Source: Bacillota bacterium (lineage in GTDB: Bacteria; Bacillota; Clostridia; Christensenellales; SZUA-584). From it: a stretch of DNA of 43,300 nt. Positions 21,218 to 29,902 of the stretch are shown here, piece by piece (the first letter of the stretch is position 1; every line of letters starts with the position of its first letter). The notes under the pieces were generated by a model. That model was not told the DNA's origin. It worked only from the letters and a program-made list of their open reading frames with translations, and did not search any database. The stretch covers positions 1 through 43,300 of the forward strand of contig JAEWQS010000008.1 in the NCBI GenBank assembly GCA_023399095.1. The letters are read 5' to 3'. The position numbers and the translations under genes were made by a program.

Positions 21218-22237
21218 TCAGCCTTTTCTTCTATCCAGTGCGAAACGTTGCGCAAGTATTGCGAGGAAGGTCACCACACCCTTTATTGTGAATTGCCAGT
21301 CGGGCGAAAGCAATAGGCCGGTCGCAGAGGATGTCACAACAGAAAGTATCAGGGCACCGACAACGGTTCCCAACACAGACCCAAACCCGCCCGCTATACT
21401 GGTTCCGCCCAAAAGCGTTATGACCAGTGCATCAAACTCATAGCCTGTCGCACGACTCGATATACCTGCTTTATACTCGGATGCAAGCAATAATCCCGTT
21501 ATGCCTGCCAACAAAGCACTTGTCAGATATAATATTGATATATGTTTGGTCACTTTGACACCTGAAAGCCTTGCCGCCTCCGAATTTGCCCCAATAAGAT
21601 ATGTCCGTCGTCCGAAAACCGTTTTCTTCTCGATAAACACGGCAATAATGACAATCAGCACCATGATCAGCACCGATAACTTTAGCGATGTTCCGGGAAT
21701 CGTTGCGTTGCCGATGACGCCGTAAACGTCAGGCAAGCTTGTATTCCTTTGCGCACCAAGCGTCACAATCTGACCGATACCACGTGAAAATGACATTGTT
21801 CCAAGCGTAATAATGATGGAAGCCACTTTTAATTTAGCAATGAAGAAAGCGTTTATTCCACCAATACCAATCGCGCATAAAAGCGCCAAGATAACGGCTA
21901 TACCATATGGCAGCCCAAGACCCACCGCCAGCGGCTGAGACCCATCCGTGCTCTGACAGAAATATACGGAGAGAACACCCGTCATGGCAATGATGCCGCT
22001 TACAGACATGTCAAAATGCCCTGTCGTCAGCAGGAATGTGACACCAACACCGATGATGATGACATACCAATAATTTGTTACCAGATTCAGCATGTTTTGT
22101 GCCATATAAAAATTCGGCACAAACAAACAGGCAATACAGAATATTCCGATCAACACAACGAACATAAACATTGTGATGAACGCATCATTACTCATTTTAC
22201 CTTTAAGCGTGGTTTTCTGAATCGAATTGCCCTTCAT
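21218..22237 (-). CDS. Ribose-type ABC transporter permease (RbsC family), cassette A first permease
   Basis: A 339-residue multi-spanning permease. The conserved TTGHFDMSVSGIIAMTG and TLLGGTSIAGGFGSVLGTVVGALIL match RbsC-type permeases. It is 2 bp downstream of the ATPase stop and 39 bp upstream of the other permease. It differs strongly in sequence from that permease, so a heteromeric channel is likely. GGGAGGGG precedes the ATG. The substrate is unknown but presumably a pentose, polyol or related sugar of the locus. Confidence 0.92.
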   Translation of the reverse strand: MKGNSIQKTTLKGKMSNDAFITMFMFVVLIGIFCIACLFVPNFYMAQNMLNLVTNYWYVIIIGVGVTFLLTTGHFDMSVSGIIAMTGVLSVYFCQSTDGSQPLAVGLGLPYGIAVILALLCAIGIGGINAFFIAKLKVASIIITLGTMSFSRGIGQIVTLGAQRNTSLPDVYGVIGNATIPGTSLKLSVLIMVLIVIIAVFIEKKTVFGRRTYLIGANSEAARLSGVKVTKHISILYLTSALLAGITGLLLASEYKAGISSRATGYEFDALVITLLGGTSIAGGFGSVLGTVVGALILSVVTSSATGLLLSPDWQFTIKGVVTFLAILAQRFALDRRKG

Positions 22238-22239
22238 GA

Positions 22240-23724
22240 TTATTCCCCTCCCGTCACAATATGAATGATCATTTCGCTGTTAATATCACAGCTGTTGCAT
22301 AGGTTTGCTTTCATCTCGCCGTCGTACAGGAGGTATATGCTATCGCACATATTGATAATCTCCGGCAGTTCCGAAGAAAAAATCATAATTGACTTGCCTT
22401 CTTTGGAAAGCTCGCGAATGATATTGTAAATCTCGCTTTTTGCGCCAACATCGATGCCACGCGTCGGCTCATCCAGCATCAGAAGATCCGCATCAGCAAA
22501 CAGACACTTGGAGAAAACAACTTTTTGCTGGTTTCCGCCGGACAGCTTTGATACTTCCTTTTCTATTCCGCTCGTCGCAATCTTTAGCTTATCAATATAG
22601 TCGAGTGTCGCTTTCCTTTCCTTCGCCCTGTTGATGATACCCTTATTGGAAATTTTCTTCATGTTCATAACGGGCACGTTGCCCCTTATTGTGAGTATGG
22701 TAAACAGCCCTTGAGAGCGTCTTTCCTCGGGAACCAAAGCAATACCTGCGGCAATAGCCGCACTGGGTGACGGATTAAGCTTCTCGTTTTTGAAAACTAT
22801 ATCACCTTTATATGGATCAAGACCGTATATAGCCCGCGCGAGCTCTGTTTTTCCCGCACCAACCAAGCCGTAAAAGCCAACTATCTCTCCCTTTTTAACT
22901 GAAAACGAAACATCTTTAAGCTTATGATTGTTTAGATTTTTCACCTCAAGAATCGTTTCATGTGCGGGTGTTTCGGGAGGCGTATAGGCTTCAAAAACAG
23001 TCTTGCCTATCATCATTTTTATAAGCTCGGATCGGTCTGCCACATCAGACACCTTTTTTGTTTCAATATGGCAGCCGTCACGCATCACAGTCACATAGTC
23101 ACCAAGTGTAAAAATTTCATCGAGCCTGTGTGAAATATAAATAACGGTCACATTTTTTTCCCGTAATGCTCTAATAATTTGAAACAATCGATTGATTTCA
23201 CCTTCAGATATGGCCGCTGTCGGTTCATCCATAATGATGATCTCGGCATCGCTGGCCACGGCCTTCGCGATTTCAATTATCTGTTTTTTCGCGACGCTCA
23301 ATGTGGATACATACTGACGCGGGCTAATAGAAGGTTCCAGGCTGGCAAGCACATCGATAATCTTCTTGATCTTCGGTGTTTTCTTTAAAAACCCAAATGA
23401 CGTATCTTCCATACCAAGCGTCAAATTCTCTTCCACTGTGAGCTGATCAACCACGTTGAGTTCCTGAAATAATGTACTGATACCTTTATGTTTTGCTTCT
23501 TTGGGATTATTTGCACAGTATTCTTGTCCGTTCAACAGCACAACGCCTTGTGATCTCTGGATAGCACCCGTGAGTATTTTTATCAAAGTTGACTTGCCTG
23601 CACCGTTCTCGCCCACCAAGCAATGAACAGTATTCTTTTTGATATCAAAGCTGACGTCGTTGACAGCTCTTACACCGGGATAATCCTTAACAAGATTTTT
23701 AATCTCCAATACATTTTCGCTCAT
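22240..23724 (-). CDS. Ribose-type ABC transporter double ATPase (RbsA family), cassette A
   Basis: This 494-residue cytoplasmic protein has two fused ABC domains. Domain 1 has Walker A GENGAGKST and Walker B IIIMDEPTA. Domain 2 has a degenerate Walker A (GLVGAGKTEL), signature LSGGNQQKV and Walker B LLMLDEPTRGID. It drives uptake with the permeases at 21218 and 20162 and the lipoprotein at 23832. It overlaps neither neighbour. The start at 23724 follows GGGGGC. It is the standard length for RbsA-like proteins, and the domain order is as usual. Confidence 0.96.
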   Translation of the reverse strand: MSENVLEIKNLVKDYPGVRAVNDVSFDIKKNTVHCLVGENGAGKSTLIKILTGAIQRSQGVVLLNGQEYCANNPKEAKHKGISTLFQELNVVDQLTVEENLTLGMEDTSFGFLKKTPKIKKIIDVLASLEPSISPRQYVSTLSVAKKQIIEIAKAVASDAEIIIMDEPTAAISEGEINRLFQIIRALREKNVTVIYISHRLDEIFTLGDYVTVMRDGCHIETKKVSDVADRSELIKMMIGKTVFEAYTPPETPAHETILEVKNLNNHKLKDVSFSVKKGEIVGFYGLVGAGKTELARAIYGLDPYKGDIVFKNEKLNPSPSAAIAAGIALVPEERRSQGLFTILTIRGNVPVMNMKKISNKGIINRAKERKATLDYIDKLKIATSGIEKEVSKLSGGNQQKVVFSKCLFADADLLMLDEPTRGIDVGAKSEIYNIIRELSKEGKSIMIFSSELPEIINMCDSIYLLYDGEMKANLCNSCDINSEMIIHIVTGGE

Positions 23725-23831
23725 CTTTTATGCCCCCGATTCTCATCTCTAAAAACGTTGTTGCGGATGCTTATACTATAGATAGCGGGAGGAAACACAG
23801 CTCCTCCCGCTATCAAAGCCGTTACTGTTTG

Positions 23832-24956
23832 TTATTCGACGCTTGTGCCAAACTGCTCATTGAGCCACTTGACAGCATCCGCACGGTCCATTGTCCAGAA
23901 AGAAATGTTGTAAGCCTTCGCAAATGTTTCAACTTCTGTTTCGCCAATCTGCTCAATTTCACCATTTCTGATAGCGAACAGATTGTCGATTCTTGCCTTC
24001 GCAGTATCGATTGGCGGAAGACCCATAGAAAGCTTAAGAGAGCTGTTAGGATCGTACACTTCTGCCATCTCCACTTCGTCGAAGTCAACGCTGCAGACGA
24101 TTTCGGTAAGCGGTTTTCCATCTGCAAACACACCCCTGCCTGCTTCTCTCAATGCAGCCATTGTGCCAACAGTCAAGTTAGAAGCTTCGGAATAAATCAG
24201 GTTCACTTCGGGATGCTGTGTGCAAAGGTCAGCCATTATCTGTTTTGCACCGTCGGCACCGCCGCTGGCATCCAGACAACCAAGGTTCTCTGCATCGGGA
24301 TCAACCGAGAGAACGCCCTCAACAAACGGGTCTGTACGACCGGATTTCACTTCGGTATGGTTCGGCCATCCCAGCTGCACCATCACAATGGGTTTGTCAG
24401 GAAAAGCTTCTTTCCACTGTGTCGCCATCTCAACACCCATGTCATATGAAATGCCAGCCTCATCGCTGCGAACAACAGGCATTCCGGTGCCAAGGAACGG
24501 TCCGAAGAACGATGCCATTGTCACACCAGCTTCAAGAGAATCCTTGATTCCGGGAATCGCTGCTTCATCATCCCACACATGAAGTGTTGCCATATCCATG
24601 CCCTGTGCAAGAATCTGATCGATGTTCTGTGTCATCACATTGCCATCAGACTGTCCATCAAACGCATAGACTTCCGCGCCGTATTTTTCCATGGCATATT
24701 CTTTCGCGGCGGCATACTGTGCCTGATGGAAAACGTTACTTAAATCAGACACAAAGAATGCGATTTTTAACGGTTGCTCACTCGAAGCGCTTTCTTCTGC
24801 CGTTTCCTGAGACGTTTCTTCAGACGCTTCCGCCGGGGCAGAATCTGAGACCTCAGCTGATGGTGTTTCCGTCTGTGCTTGGCATCCTGCGATTACACTA
24901 AAGCTTAATGCAAGCAGCAGCGCGAGTACAATTGATAGAGTTTTTTTCATTGTCAT
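23832..24956 (-). CDS. Sugar-binding lipoprotein of ABC cassette A (Peripla_BP_4 type)
   Basis: This 374-residue solute-binding protein has a lipoprotein signal with lipobox VIAGC (Cys25), an acidic Ser/Glu/Ala-rich linker of about 40 residues, and a type I periplasmic-binding fold starting PLKIAFFVSDLSNVF. The body has the two-lobe pattern with AVKWLNEQFGTS at the end. It would be anchored on the outside of the cytoplasmic membrane, capturing the sugar for cassette A. It is the first gene of the operon with its ATPase, two permeases, ulaE-like, allA-like and kinase genes. AAGGAGG precedes ATG 24956; a second ATG two codons on is equally possible. Confidence 0.93.
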   Translation of the reverse strand: MTMKKTLSIVLALLLALSFSVIAGCQAQTETPSAEVSDSAPAEASEETSQETAEESASSEQPLKIAFFVSDLSNVFHQAQYAAAKEYAMEKYGAEVYAFDGQSDGNVMTQNIDQILAQGMDMATLHVWDDEAAIPGIKDSLEAGVTMASFFGPFLGTGMPVVRSDEAGISYDMGVEMATQWKEAFPDKPIVMVQLGWPNHTEVKSGRTDPFVEGVLSVDPDAENLGCLDASGGADGAKQIMADLCTQHPEVNLIYSEASNLTVGTMAALREAGRGVFADGKPLTEIVCSVDFDEVEMAEVYDPNSSLKLSMGLPPIDTAKARIDNLFAIRNGEIEQIGETEVETFAKAYNISFWTMDRADAVKWLNEQFGTSVE

Positions 24957-25138
24957 CTCTCCTCCTTATTTTTTTACCCGCCTATAGGCGGCTAAACAGT
25001 ATAAAAATCTCTTTTGTATTCTGGTTTAATAATCAGATTAATTGTTAAGCACATTTTCCTTATTCTATGGACGTTTCGTTGATTCGGTATTTGTTAATGT
25101 CCTCTCGCCTCGCTGCTAATGTCATTGATCATACATGT

Positions 25139-25200
25139 ATAATAACGTTTGTTATATCTTTTGTCAATACCAATTTAACATATGATATAACGTTTGTCAT
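25139..25200. promoter_or_regulatory. 57-bp composite operator and promoter of ABC cassette A operon
   Basis: Units are TAACGTTTGTTA (25143-25154) with TATCTTTTGTCA (25155-25166), a 9-bp gap, then TAACATATGATA (25176-25187) with TAACGTTTGTCA (25188-25199). The minus-strand promoter TTGACA (25162-25167) and TATTAT (25139-25144) are spaced 17 bp. The layout is the same as in the BMC operon promoter, so both are probably controlled together. Confidence 0.75.
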
Positions 25201-25244
25201 AATTCATTTTATAAATAGCAAAGCCTTTGAATATCGGGCAAAGA

Positions 25245-25274
25245 AATAACGCCGCAGGCAGTCGCGGCGTTATT
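25245..25274 (-). terminator. Terminator of ABC cassette B operon
   Basis: AATAACGCCGC (25245-25255) and GCGGCGTTATT (25264-25274) form a perfect 11-bp stem with an 8-nt loop, followed on the minus strand by TCTTT. It lies 36 bp past the cassette B lipoprotein stop. Confidence 0.85.
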
Positions 25275-25309
25275 ATGGAGAGATAGAATGAATTCCTAGA
25301 TGGCCTTTA

Positions 25310-26410
25310 TTACTCGCTTACATAGAAAGCATCAACATTATCCTTAGTTACCACATTCACACCGGTATCGATGTAAGGCGGAAGCGGGTTGATACCTTTC
25401 TCTTTCCAGCCTTCTGTCGGATTGATGAGCTCGTGCTTAAGCTGGAATAGCTGTTGGAATGCCCAGAAGCCCATATTCCATGTGCCCTGTGCGATAGAAG
25501 CTTCAATGGTACCGGCCTTGATGGCGTCCAGCGTTCCCTTGTCGGTATCGAAGCTGACAATCTTTACATCAGATCTGTTGGTTTCTGCGATAGCCGCAAC
25601 CGCGCCCACACCGCTGGTCGCATCTGTACAGAACAAGCCCTTTACGTTGGGATTTGCTTGTAATATGCCTGATGCTGCCGTGGCTGCCGTTGTCTGTTCG
25701 CCGCCCCCGTTTGCCGTCTGAACAACCTTCATGTTGGGGCAGTTGGCTTCAATGTAGTTCACAAATCCAGCGCAGCGTTCTTCGTGGTTAAGCTGGCCGG
25801 GCAAAGTGACCACAGCCACATCGCCTTCACCGCCCAGCGCCTCAGCAAGATACTTTGCAGCAGTCTCGCCGGCTGCGACGTTGCCTGTCGCGAGGAATGA
25901 ATACCGACCGCTATTGGGTGAATCAGCATCAAATGTCACAACAGGTATTCCAGCTTCCATCGCCTTTTTGATCGGTTCCATATAAGCATCCGGATTGATA
26001 CAGCTTACCGCGATACCGGCAGGTTTATTGGCAATGATCTGTTCAAACACTGTGACAGCCTGGTTGACATCATATTCTGCAGCGCCGCCATAAATGGTCT
26101 TCACGCCATAGACCTTGCCAGCAGCCTCAAAGCCTTTGTAACATCCTTTCCAATATTCGATACCCGACAGGAACGTCACCATGTAATACTCCTCATTCGG
26201 ATCCGCCCCAAACGCAGCGCCAGTGCTCTGATCTGCTGCTGCAGCGGGCACTTCATCGTCCACCGCCGCGGCAGCTACGACTTCTGCGGGTTCCTGCTCA
26301 GTCGTACTGTCGGAAACCTGAGCTGTACCACTGCAGCCACTCAGCATTAATCCCACCGCCATTACCATTACCATTATGAGGTATATGGGTTTAAGCATCT
26401 TTTTCTTCAT
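25310..26410 (-). CDS. Sugar-binding lipoprotein of ABC cassette B (Peripla_BP_4 type)
   Basis: This 366-residue lipoprotein has signal MKKKMLKPIYL, hydrophobic core and lipobox LSGC, then a low-complexity Ala/Val/Glu/Asp linker of about 40 residues and a type I solute-binding fold (YYMVTFLSGIEYWKGCYKGFE, then IAVSCINPDAY and VVTFDADSPNSGRY). The body resembles RbsB and related sugar-binding proteins. The sugar is unknown. ATG 26410 has AGGAGG upstream and matches a signal peptide; an upstream ATG gives an implausible leader. It is the last gene of the ATPase-permease-lipoprotein operon and has its own terminator. Confidence 0.93.
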   Translation of the reverse strand: MKKKMLKPIYLIMVMVMAVGLMLSGCSGTAQVSDSTTEQEPAEVVAAAAVDDEVPAAAADQSTGAAFGADPNEEYYMVTFLSGIEYWKGCYKGFEAAGKVYGVKTIYGGAAEYDVNQAVTVFEQIIANKPAGIAVSCINPDAYMEPIKKAMEAGIPVVTFDADSPNSGRYSFLATGNVAAGETAAKYLAEALGGEGDVAVVTLPGQLNHEERCAGFVNYIEANCPNMKVVQTANGGGEQTTAATAASGILQANPNVKGLFCTDATSGVGAVAAIAETNRSDVKIVSFDTDKGTLDAIKAGTIEASIAQGTWNMGFWAFQQLFQLKHELINPTEGWKEKGINPLPPYIDTGVNVVTKDNVDAFYVSE

Positions 26411-26474
26411 CTGATTTTTCCTCCTCAATATATTGTTTGTCACGGCTTTCCAGCTCGTGAATACTGTTTGTTCC

Positions 26475-27467
26475 TTACTTGTTAATGGCAGCTCTTTTCT
26501 TCAAATGGCTCACATGATCAATTGTCACTGCCAAGATCAAGATCAAACCGCTGATGAGTTGCTGCCAATAGACACTGACTTTCAGCAGCACCAGCGAATT
26601 ATTAATCAGGTTTAAGAGAATCGTGCCAAGCACAGCGCCCAATATTGTGCCTTGTCCACCGCTTAAGCTGGCTCCGCCAATGACGGCTGCAGAAATCACA
26701 CGCATTTCCGTTCCCTGACCGGCAGTCGGTGTCGCCACGCCAAACCGTGAAAGCGTAAGCAGTCCCGAGACGCTGGCCAGAAATGCTGTCAGCATATACA
26801 CGCCAATCTTTGTCTTGCTGACATTGATGCCTGAAAGTGTGGCCGCCTTCTCGTTGCTTCCTATGTAAAACACTTTACGGAACGGAGATGATTTTCTCAT
26901 CAAAACGTCTCCGGCAATAGCCAAGACGATAAAGATCAGCACAATAAACGGCAGCCCAAGCACATCCCCTTGTCCAAGGAAGCTGAAGGCTTCCGGAACG
27001 GACGCTAGAGACTGCGGAGATCCCGTTGTTGCCACATATGCAACACCGCGAGCCATTTGCATCATTCCCAGCGTGATAATGAATGGGTTGATACCGACTT
27101 TACCGATCAGCAGTCCATTGAATAGACCGAACAGCATACAGATTACCACCGATATCAGACAACCAATCCAAATGTCGATACCCGCCAGATAGGCAACACC
27201 AGCGATAACGCTGCTGACACCAAGAATGGAGCCAACTGCCAGATCGAAACCTCCCGACACCAACGCCACGGTCATACCGATCGCAATGATCCCGTCTGCC
27301 GACATACCAATCGCTGTTGTTTTTAAGTTATCAACAGTGAAGAAATTTGGCGCTAAAAACGATATGATAACAGAGAACATAATTATCGTTAGCAAAATCG
27401 TCGCTTCTCGGAAACTTTTTATCTTGTTGAAAAATGCTTTAAACGTTTGACCATTCGTATTATTCAT
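26475..27467 (-). CDS. Ribose-type ABC transporter permease (RbsC family), cassette B
   Basis: This 330-residue multi-spanning permease has the signature SGGFDLAVGSILGVSSVIAG and AAVIGGASLSGGQGTILGAVLGT. It partners the ATPase at 27506 and the lipoprotein at 25310. Several ATGs are close together; 27467 sits at a normal distance from GAGGGG. Only one permease is present here, so a homodimer is expected, unlike cassette A. Confidence 0.92.
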   Translation of the reverse strand: MNNTNGQTFKAFFNKIKSFREATILLTIIMFSVIISFLAPNFFTVDNLKTTAIGMSADGIIAIGMTVALVSGGFDLAVGSILGVSSVIAGVAYLAGIDIWIGCLISVVICMLFGLFNGLLIGKVGINPFIITLGMMQMARGVAYVATTGSPQSLASVPEAFSFLGQGDVLGLPFIVLIFIVLAIAGDVLMRKSSPFRKVFYIGSNEKAATLSGINVSKTKIGVYMLTAFLASVSGLLTLSRFGVATPTAGQGTEMRVISAAVIGGASLSGGQGTILGAVLGTILLNLINNSLVLLKVSVYWQQLISGLILILAVTIDHVSHLKKRAAINK

Positions 27468-27505
27468 TTTCATGCCCCTCATCTTTCTTTTTAATAGATT
27501 GCTTT

Positions 27506-28996
27506 TTATTGTCCCGAAGCCATCAGTATGATGGTCTTTTCAGTAATTTCTTGACCTTGCACTTCTCCCATGATCTTCCCTTCGTGCATCACAACCACCC
27601 TGTCACACATACCGATAATCTCTGGAAGCTCTGACGATATGATGACGATACCAATACCGGCATTAGCCAGCGCACGCAGCATATTGTGTATTTCAGCCTT
27701 TGCGCCAACATCAATACCGCGTGTCGGCTCATCCATAAATATCACACTGGGATCTATTGAAAGCCACTTCGCAATCATAGCCTTTTGTTGGTTACCGCCG
27801 CTCAGGCTGTCAATTTTCTGAGCCACATCGGAAACCTTTATGTTAAGCTTCTTCACGTATTCTTTTACATTTTCAGTCTCTTTTTTGGAGGCGATCATCA
27901 AATGCTGTGAAATCTTATCTATGATCGTGACATTGATATTGTCTTTCACACTGAGGTTCAAAAACAGGCCCTGCTGCTTCCTGTCTTCAGTCAGATAACA
28001 TATCCCCTGACTTATGGCGTCCTCATAGTTCTTAAAATGCACACACTGTCCGCGATAACTGACCTCTCCCGAATCAAAACGATCTATACCACAGACCGCT
28101 CGGGCCACTTCGGTCCTTCCCGATCCTATCAGTCCTGAAAAACCAAGTATTTCACCGCGCCTGAGCGAAAAGCCGATGTTCTCGAACCCGCCTTTTTGGC
28201 AAAGGTTTTTCACTTCAATCAGCGTTTCTCCCAGTTCATCGCTTTTTGGCGGATAAAAGTCACTGAGCTCGCGACCCACCATGTTCTCAACGACCTGACG
28301 CGGCGTTACATCCGAGACGTTGAATGTATCGATATAGCATCCGTCTCGTAAAACCGTGACCCTGTCGCATACTTCAAAAATCTCTGCCATTCTGTGGCTG
28401 ATGTATAATACGCTAATCCCTTCACTTCTGAGTTTTCTGATTATGTCAAATAGAATTTCCGTTTCGCTGTCACTCAGCGATGATGTAGGTTCATCAAGTA
28501 TAAGCAGCCTGCATTTTAAAGACAGAGATTTGGCTATCTCCACGATCTGCTGTTCAGCAATATTTAACTCGCCCACTTTTCCATCCGGCTTAATTCCCGC
28601 TTTGAACATCTTGAGTATCTCTTTCGTGTCGGCATACAGTTTTTTTCGTTTAATAATGCCTAAGGGACCTTTTTCATATCGTCCCATATAGATGTTCTCC
28701 GCTACGGAAATATCAGGACAGAGCGCCAGTTCCTGATGAACGAAACCTATGCCGGACATTTGCGCTTCATTTGGGTTTGAGAATCTGACCTGTTCGCCTT
28801 TGAATATAATGCGGCCTTCATCCGGCAAGAAAACACCTGAAATAATATTCATCAGCGTCGATTTTCCAGCACCGTTTTCTCCAACAAGCGCATGAACCTC
28901 GCCAACTTTTACCTCGATTTTTACATTTGATAATGCTTTGGTTCCCGGAAAAGTTTTTGTGATATTCTCCGCCTTGAGAATGTAATCTTCCTTCAC
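27506..28996 (-). CDS. Ribose-type ABC transporter double ATPase (RbsA family), cassette B
   Basis: A 496-residue two-domain ABC ATPase. Domain 1 has Walker A GENGAGKST and Walker B LLILDEPTS. Domain 2 has the degenerate GLIGSGRTEV loop, signature LSGGNQQKAMI and IFMDEPTRGID. It is the first gene of cassette B, downstream of the composite operator at 29099-29155. GTG 28996 follows AGGGGTGG and aligns with RbsA starts; the frame extends 12 codons upstream to a TTG. Energy-coupling subunit for sugar uptake. Confidence 0.95.
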   Translation of the reverse strand: MKEDYILKAENITKTFPGTKALSNVKIEVKVGEVHALVGENGAGKSTLMNIISGVFLPDEGRIIFKGEQVRFSNPNEAQMSGIGFVHQELALCPDISVAENIYMGRYEKGPLGIIKRKKLYADTKEILKMFKAGIKPDGKVGELNIAEQQIVEIAKSLSLKCRLLILDEPTSSLSDSETEILFDIIRKLRSEGISVLYISHRMAEIFEVCDRVTVLRDGCYIDTFNVSDVTPRQVVENMVGRELSDFYPPKSDELGETLIEVKNLCQKGGFENIGFSLRRGEILGFSGLIGSGRTEVARAVCGIDRFDSGEVSYRGQCVHFKNYEDAISQGICYLTEDRKQQGLFLNLSVKDNINVTIIDKISQHLMIASKKETENVKEYVKKLNIKVSDVAQKIDSLSGGNQQKAMIAKWLSIDPSVIFMDEPTRGIDVGAKAEIHNMLRALANAGIGIVIISSELPEIIGMCDRVVVMHEGKIMGEVQGQEITEKTIILMASGQ

Positions 28997-29098
28997 ATCA
29001 TCCACCCCTTTTCGCAAATCTTGAAGCTTCAATATTCTGATTATATGCGTTCTAAATACTGTTTATATTCGTTCAAATAGTCTCCGTATATGTATTAT

Positions 29099-29156
29099 TG
29101 ACATTTGTCTAGACTTTTGTTAAGGTGAATATAGCATATGCCAAGATGAATGTCAA
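29099..29156. promoter_or_regulatory. 57-bp composite operator and promoter of ABC cassette B operon
   Basis: Units are TGACATTTGTCT (29099-29110) with AGACTTTTGTTA (29111-29122), a 9-bp gap, then TAGCATATGCCA (29132-29143) with AGATGAATGTCA (29144-29155). The minus-strand promoter TTGACA (29151-29156) and TATATT (29128-29133) have 17-bp spacing and sit at exactly the same offset within the second pair as in the BMC operon promoter. The leader to the start at 28996 is about 100 bp. Confidence 0.75.
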
Positions 29157-29221
29157 TGCTATAAGTGAATCATTTTTGTATTTTTTAAATTAATAAATCT
29201 ATATGGCATTATGAAAGCAAT

Positions 29222-29248
29222 AAAAAAAAGCGAGGTGTTTCTCCCCGC
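29222..29248 (-). terminator. Terminator of the DUF134 gene
   Basis: On the minus strand GCGGGG and CCTCGC form a 6-bp stem (one G-U), then eight T. It is 20 bp past the DUF134 stop and just upstream of the cassette B promoter region. Confidence 0.75.
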
Positions 29249-29267
29249 ATAGCTTTGGCCTAAATTC

Positions 29268-29714
29268 TTATTCTTTTCCCTCGTCCCAACACCACTTCAT
29301 GCAGTGCGTATTCTTTTGCATACACTGAACCTTATGGGATCCGCATTGGGGACAACCCACTTTGTCCTCTTCAAAACTGGGCTCATACGTATAACCGCAT
29401 TCAGTGCACATAATTTTACACTTCTTGGTCACAAAGCTGCCTCCCCCAATCCGTATGCCCGCCCCGCTAATCAGTGCAAGTACAATCTTTTTGCGCGCCG
29501 TGTCAATGATCTTCTGAAACGTTTGCCGCGAAACATTCATTTTTTCTGCGCACGCCTCTTGCGATAAGTCTTCCACGTCCTTTAGACGCATCGCTTCAAG
29601 CTCTTCAATTTTGAGAACATATTCTTTGTTTTGTTCACCGTCTTTGCCCTCAGGCACAAAGCTTTGGGTCTCAGGCAAGAAATCAACTTTTCTGCATTTC
29701 ATACGCCCAGGCAT
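29268..29714 (-). CDS. DUF134 family DNA-binding protein with zinc ribbon
   Basis: This 148-residue protein has N-terminal part MPGRMKCRKVDFLPETQSF and central HTH (EEAMRLKDVEDL-type, then NVSRQTFQKIIDTARKKI), followed by a C-terminal Cys4 ribbon (CTECGYTYEPSFEEDKVGCPQCG). DUF134 proteins are predicted DNA-binding regulators found next to iron-sulfur or metal-related genes; their targets are largely unknown. ATG 29714 follows AAGGGGAG and excludes a non-homologous leader from an upstream in-frame ATG. It lies alone between cassette B and the DeoR gene, with its own terminator. No direct tie to the BMC is visible. Confidence 0.9.
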   Translation of the reverse strand: MPGRMKCRKVDFLPETQSFVPEGKDGEQNKEYVLKIEELEAMRLKDVEDLSQEACAEKMNVSRQTFQKIIDTARKKIVLALISGAGIRIGGGSFVTKKCKIMCTECGYTYEPSFEEDKVGCPQCGSHKVQCMQKNTHCMKWCWDEGKE

Positions 29715-29834
29715 TTTCTCTCCCCTTTTCAAACGAATGTGTTTTTGTTTCATTGTATCACATTATCAAGAATTCATATTTATTTATTATTCTGGTGCTG
29801 GCCCCAGATCCGTGATTCCCTTTCAAAACACAAC

Positions 29835-29867
29835 TAAAAAAGGATCCGATTATGTTTACCGGATCCT
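29835..29867 (-). terminator. Terminator of the DeoR-type regulator gene
   Basis: On the minus strand AGGATCCG and CGGATCCT form a perfect 8-bp stem with an 11-nt loop, followed by six T (five, then A). It lies about 36 bp past the stop at 29903. Confidence 0.85.
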
Positions 29868-29902
29868 AAAATTGATTCTCCAAATGGGGAAGCTCTTGAA
29901 AA

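Larger units (their letters stand above)
24957..25309. other. 353-bp intergenic region, regulatory only
   Basis: No gene is seen. It holds the composite operator and promoter for cassette A (25139-25200) and the terminator of the cassette B operon (25245-25274). About 180 bp lie between the promoter and the start at 24956, a long untranslated leader with no clear riboswitch. Confidence 0.7.

Noticed and set aside
24957..25138. Riboswitch in the long leader before the cassette A lipoprotein
   Set aside because: No conserved aptamer pattern or terminator/antiterminator pair was recognised; the operators explain regulation.
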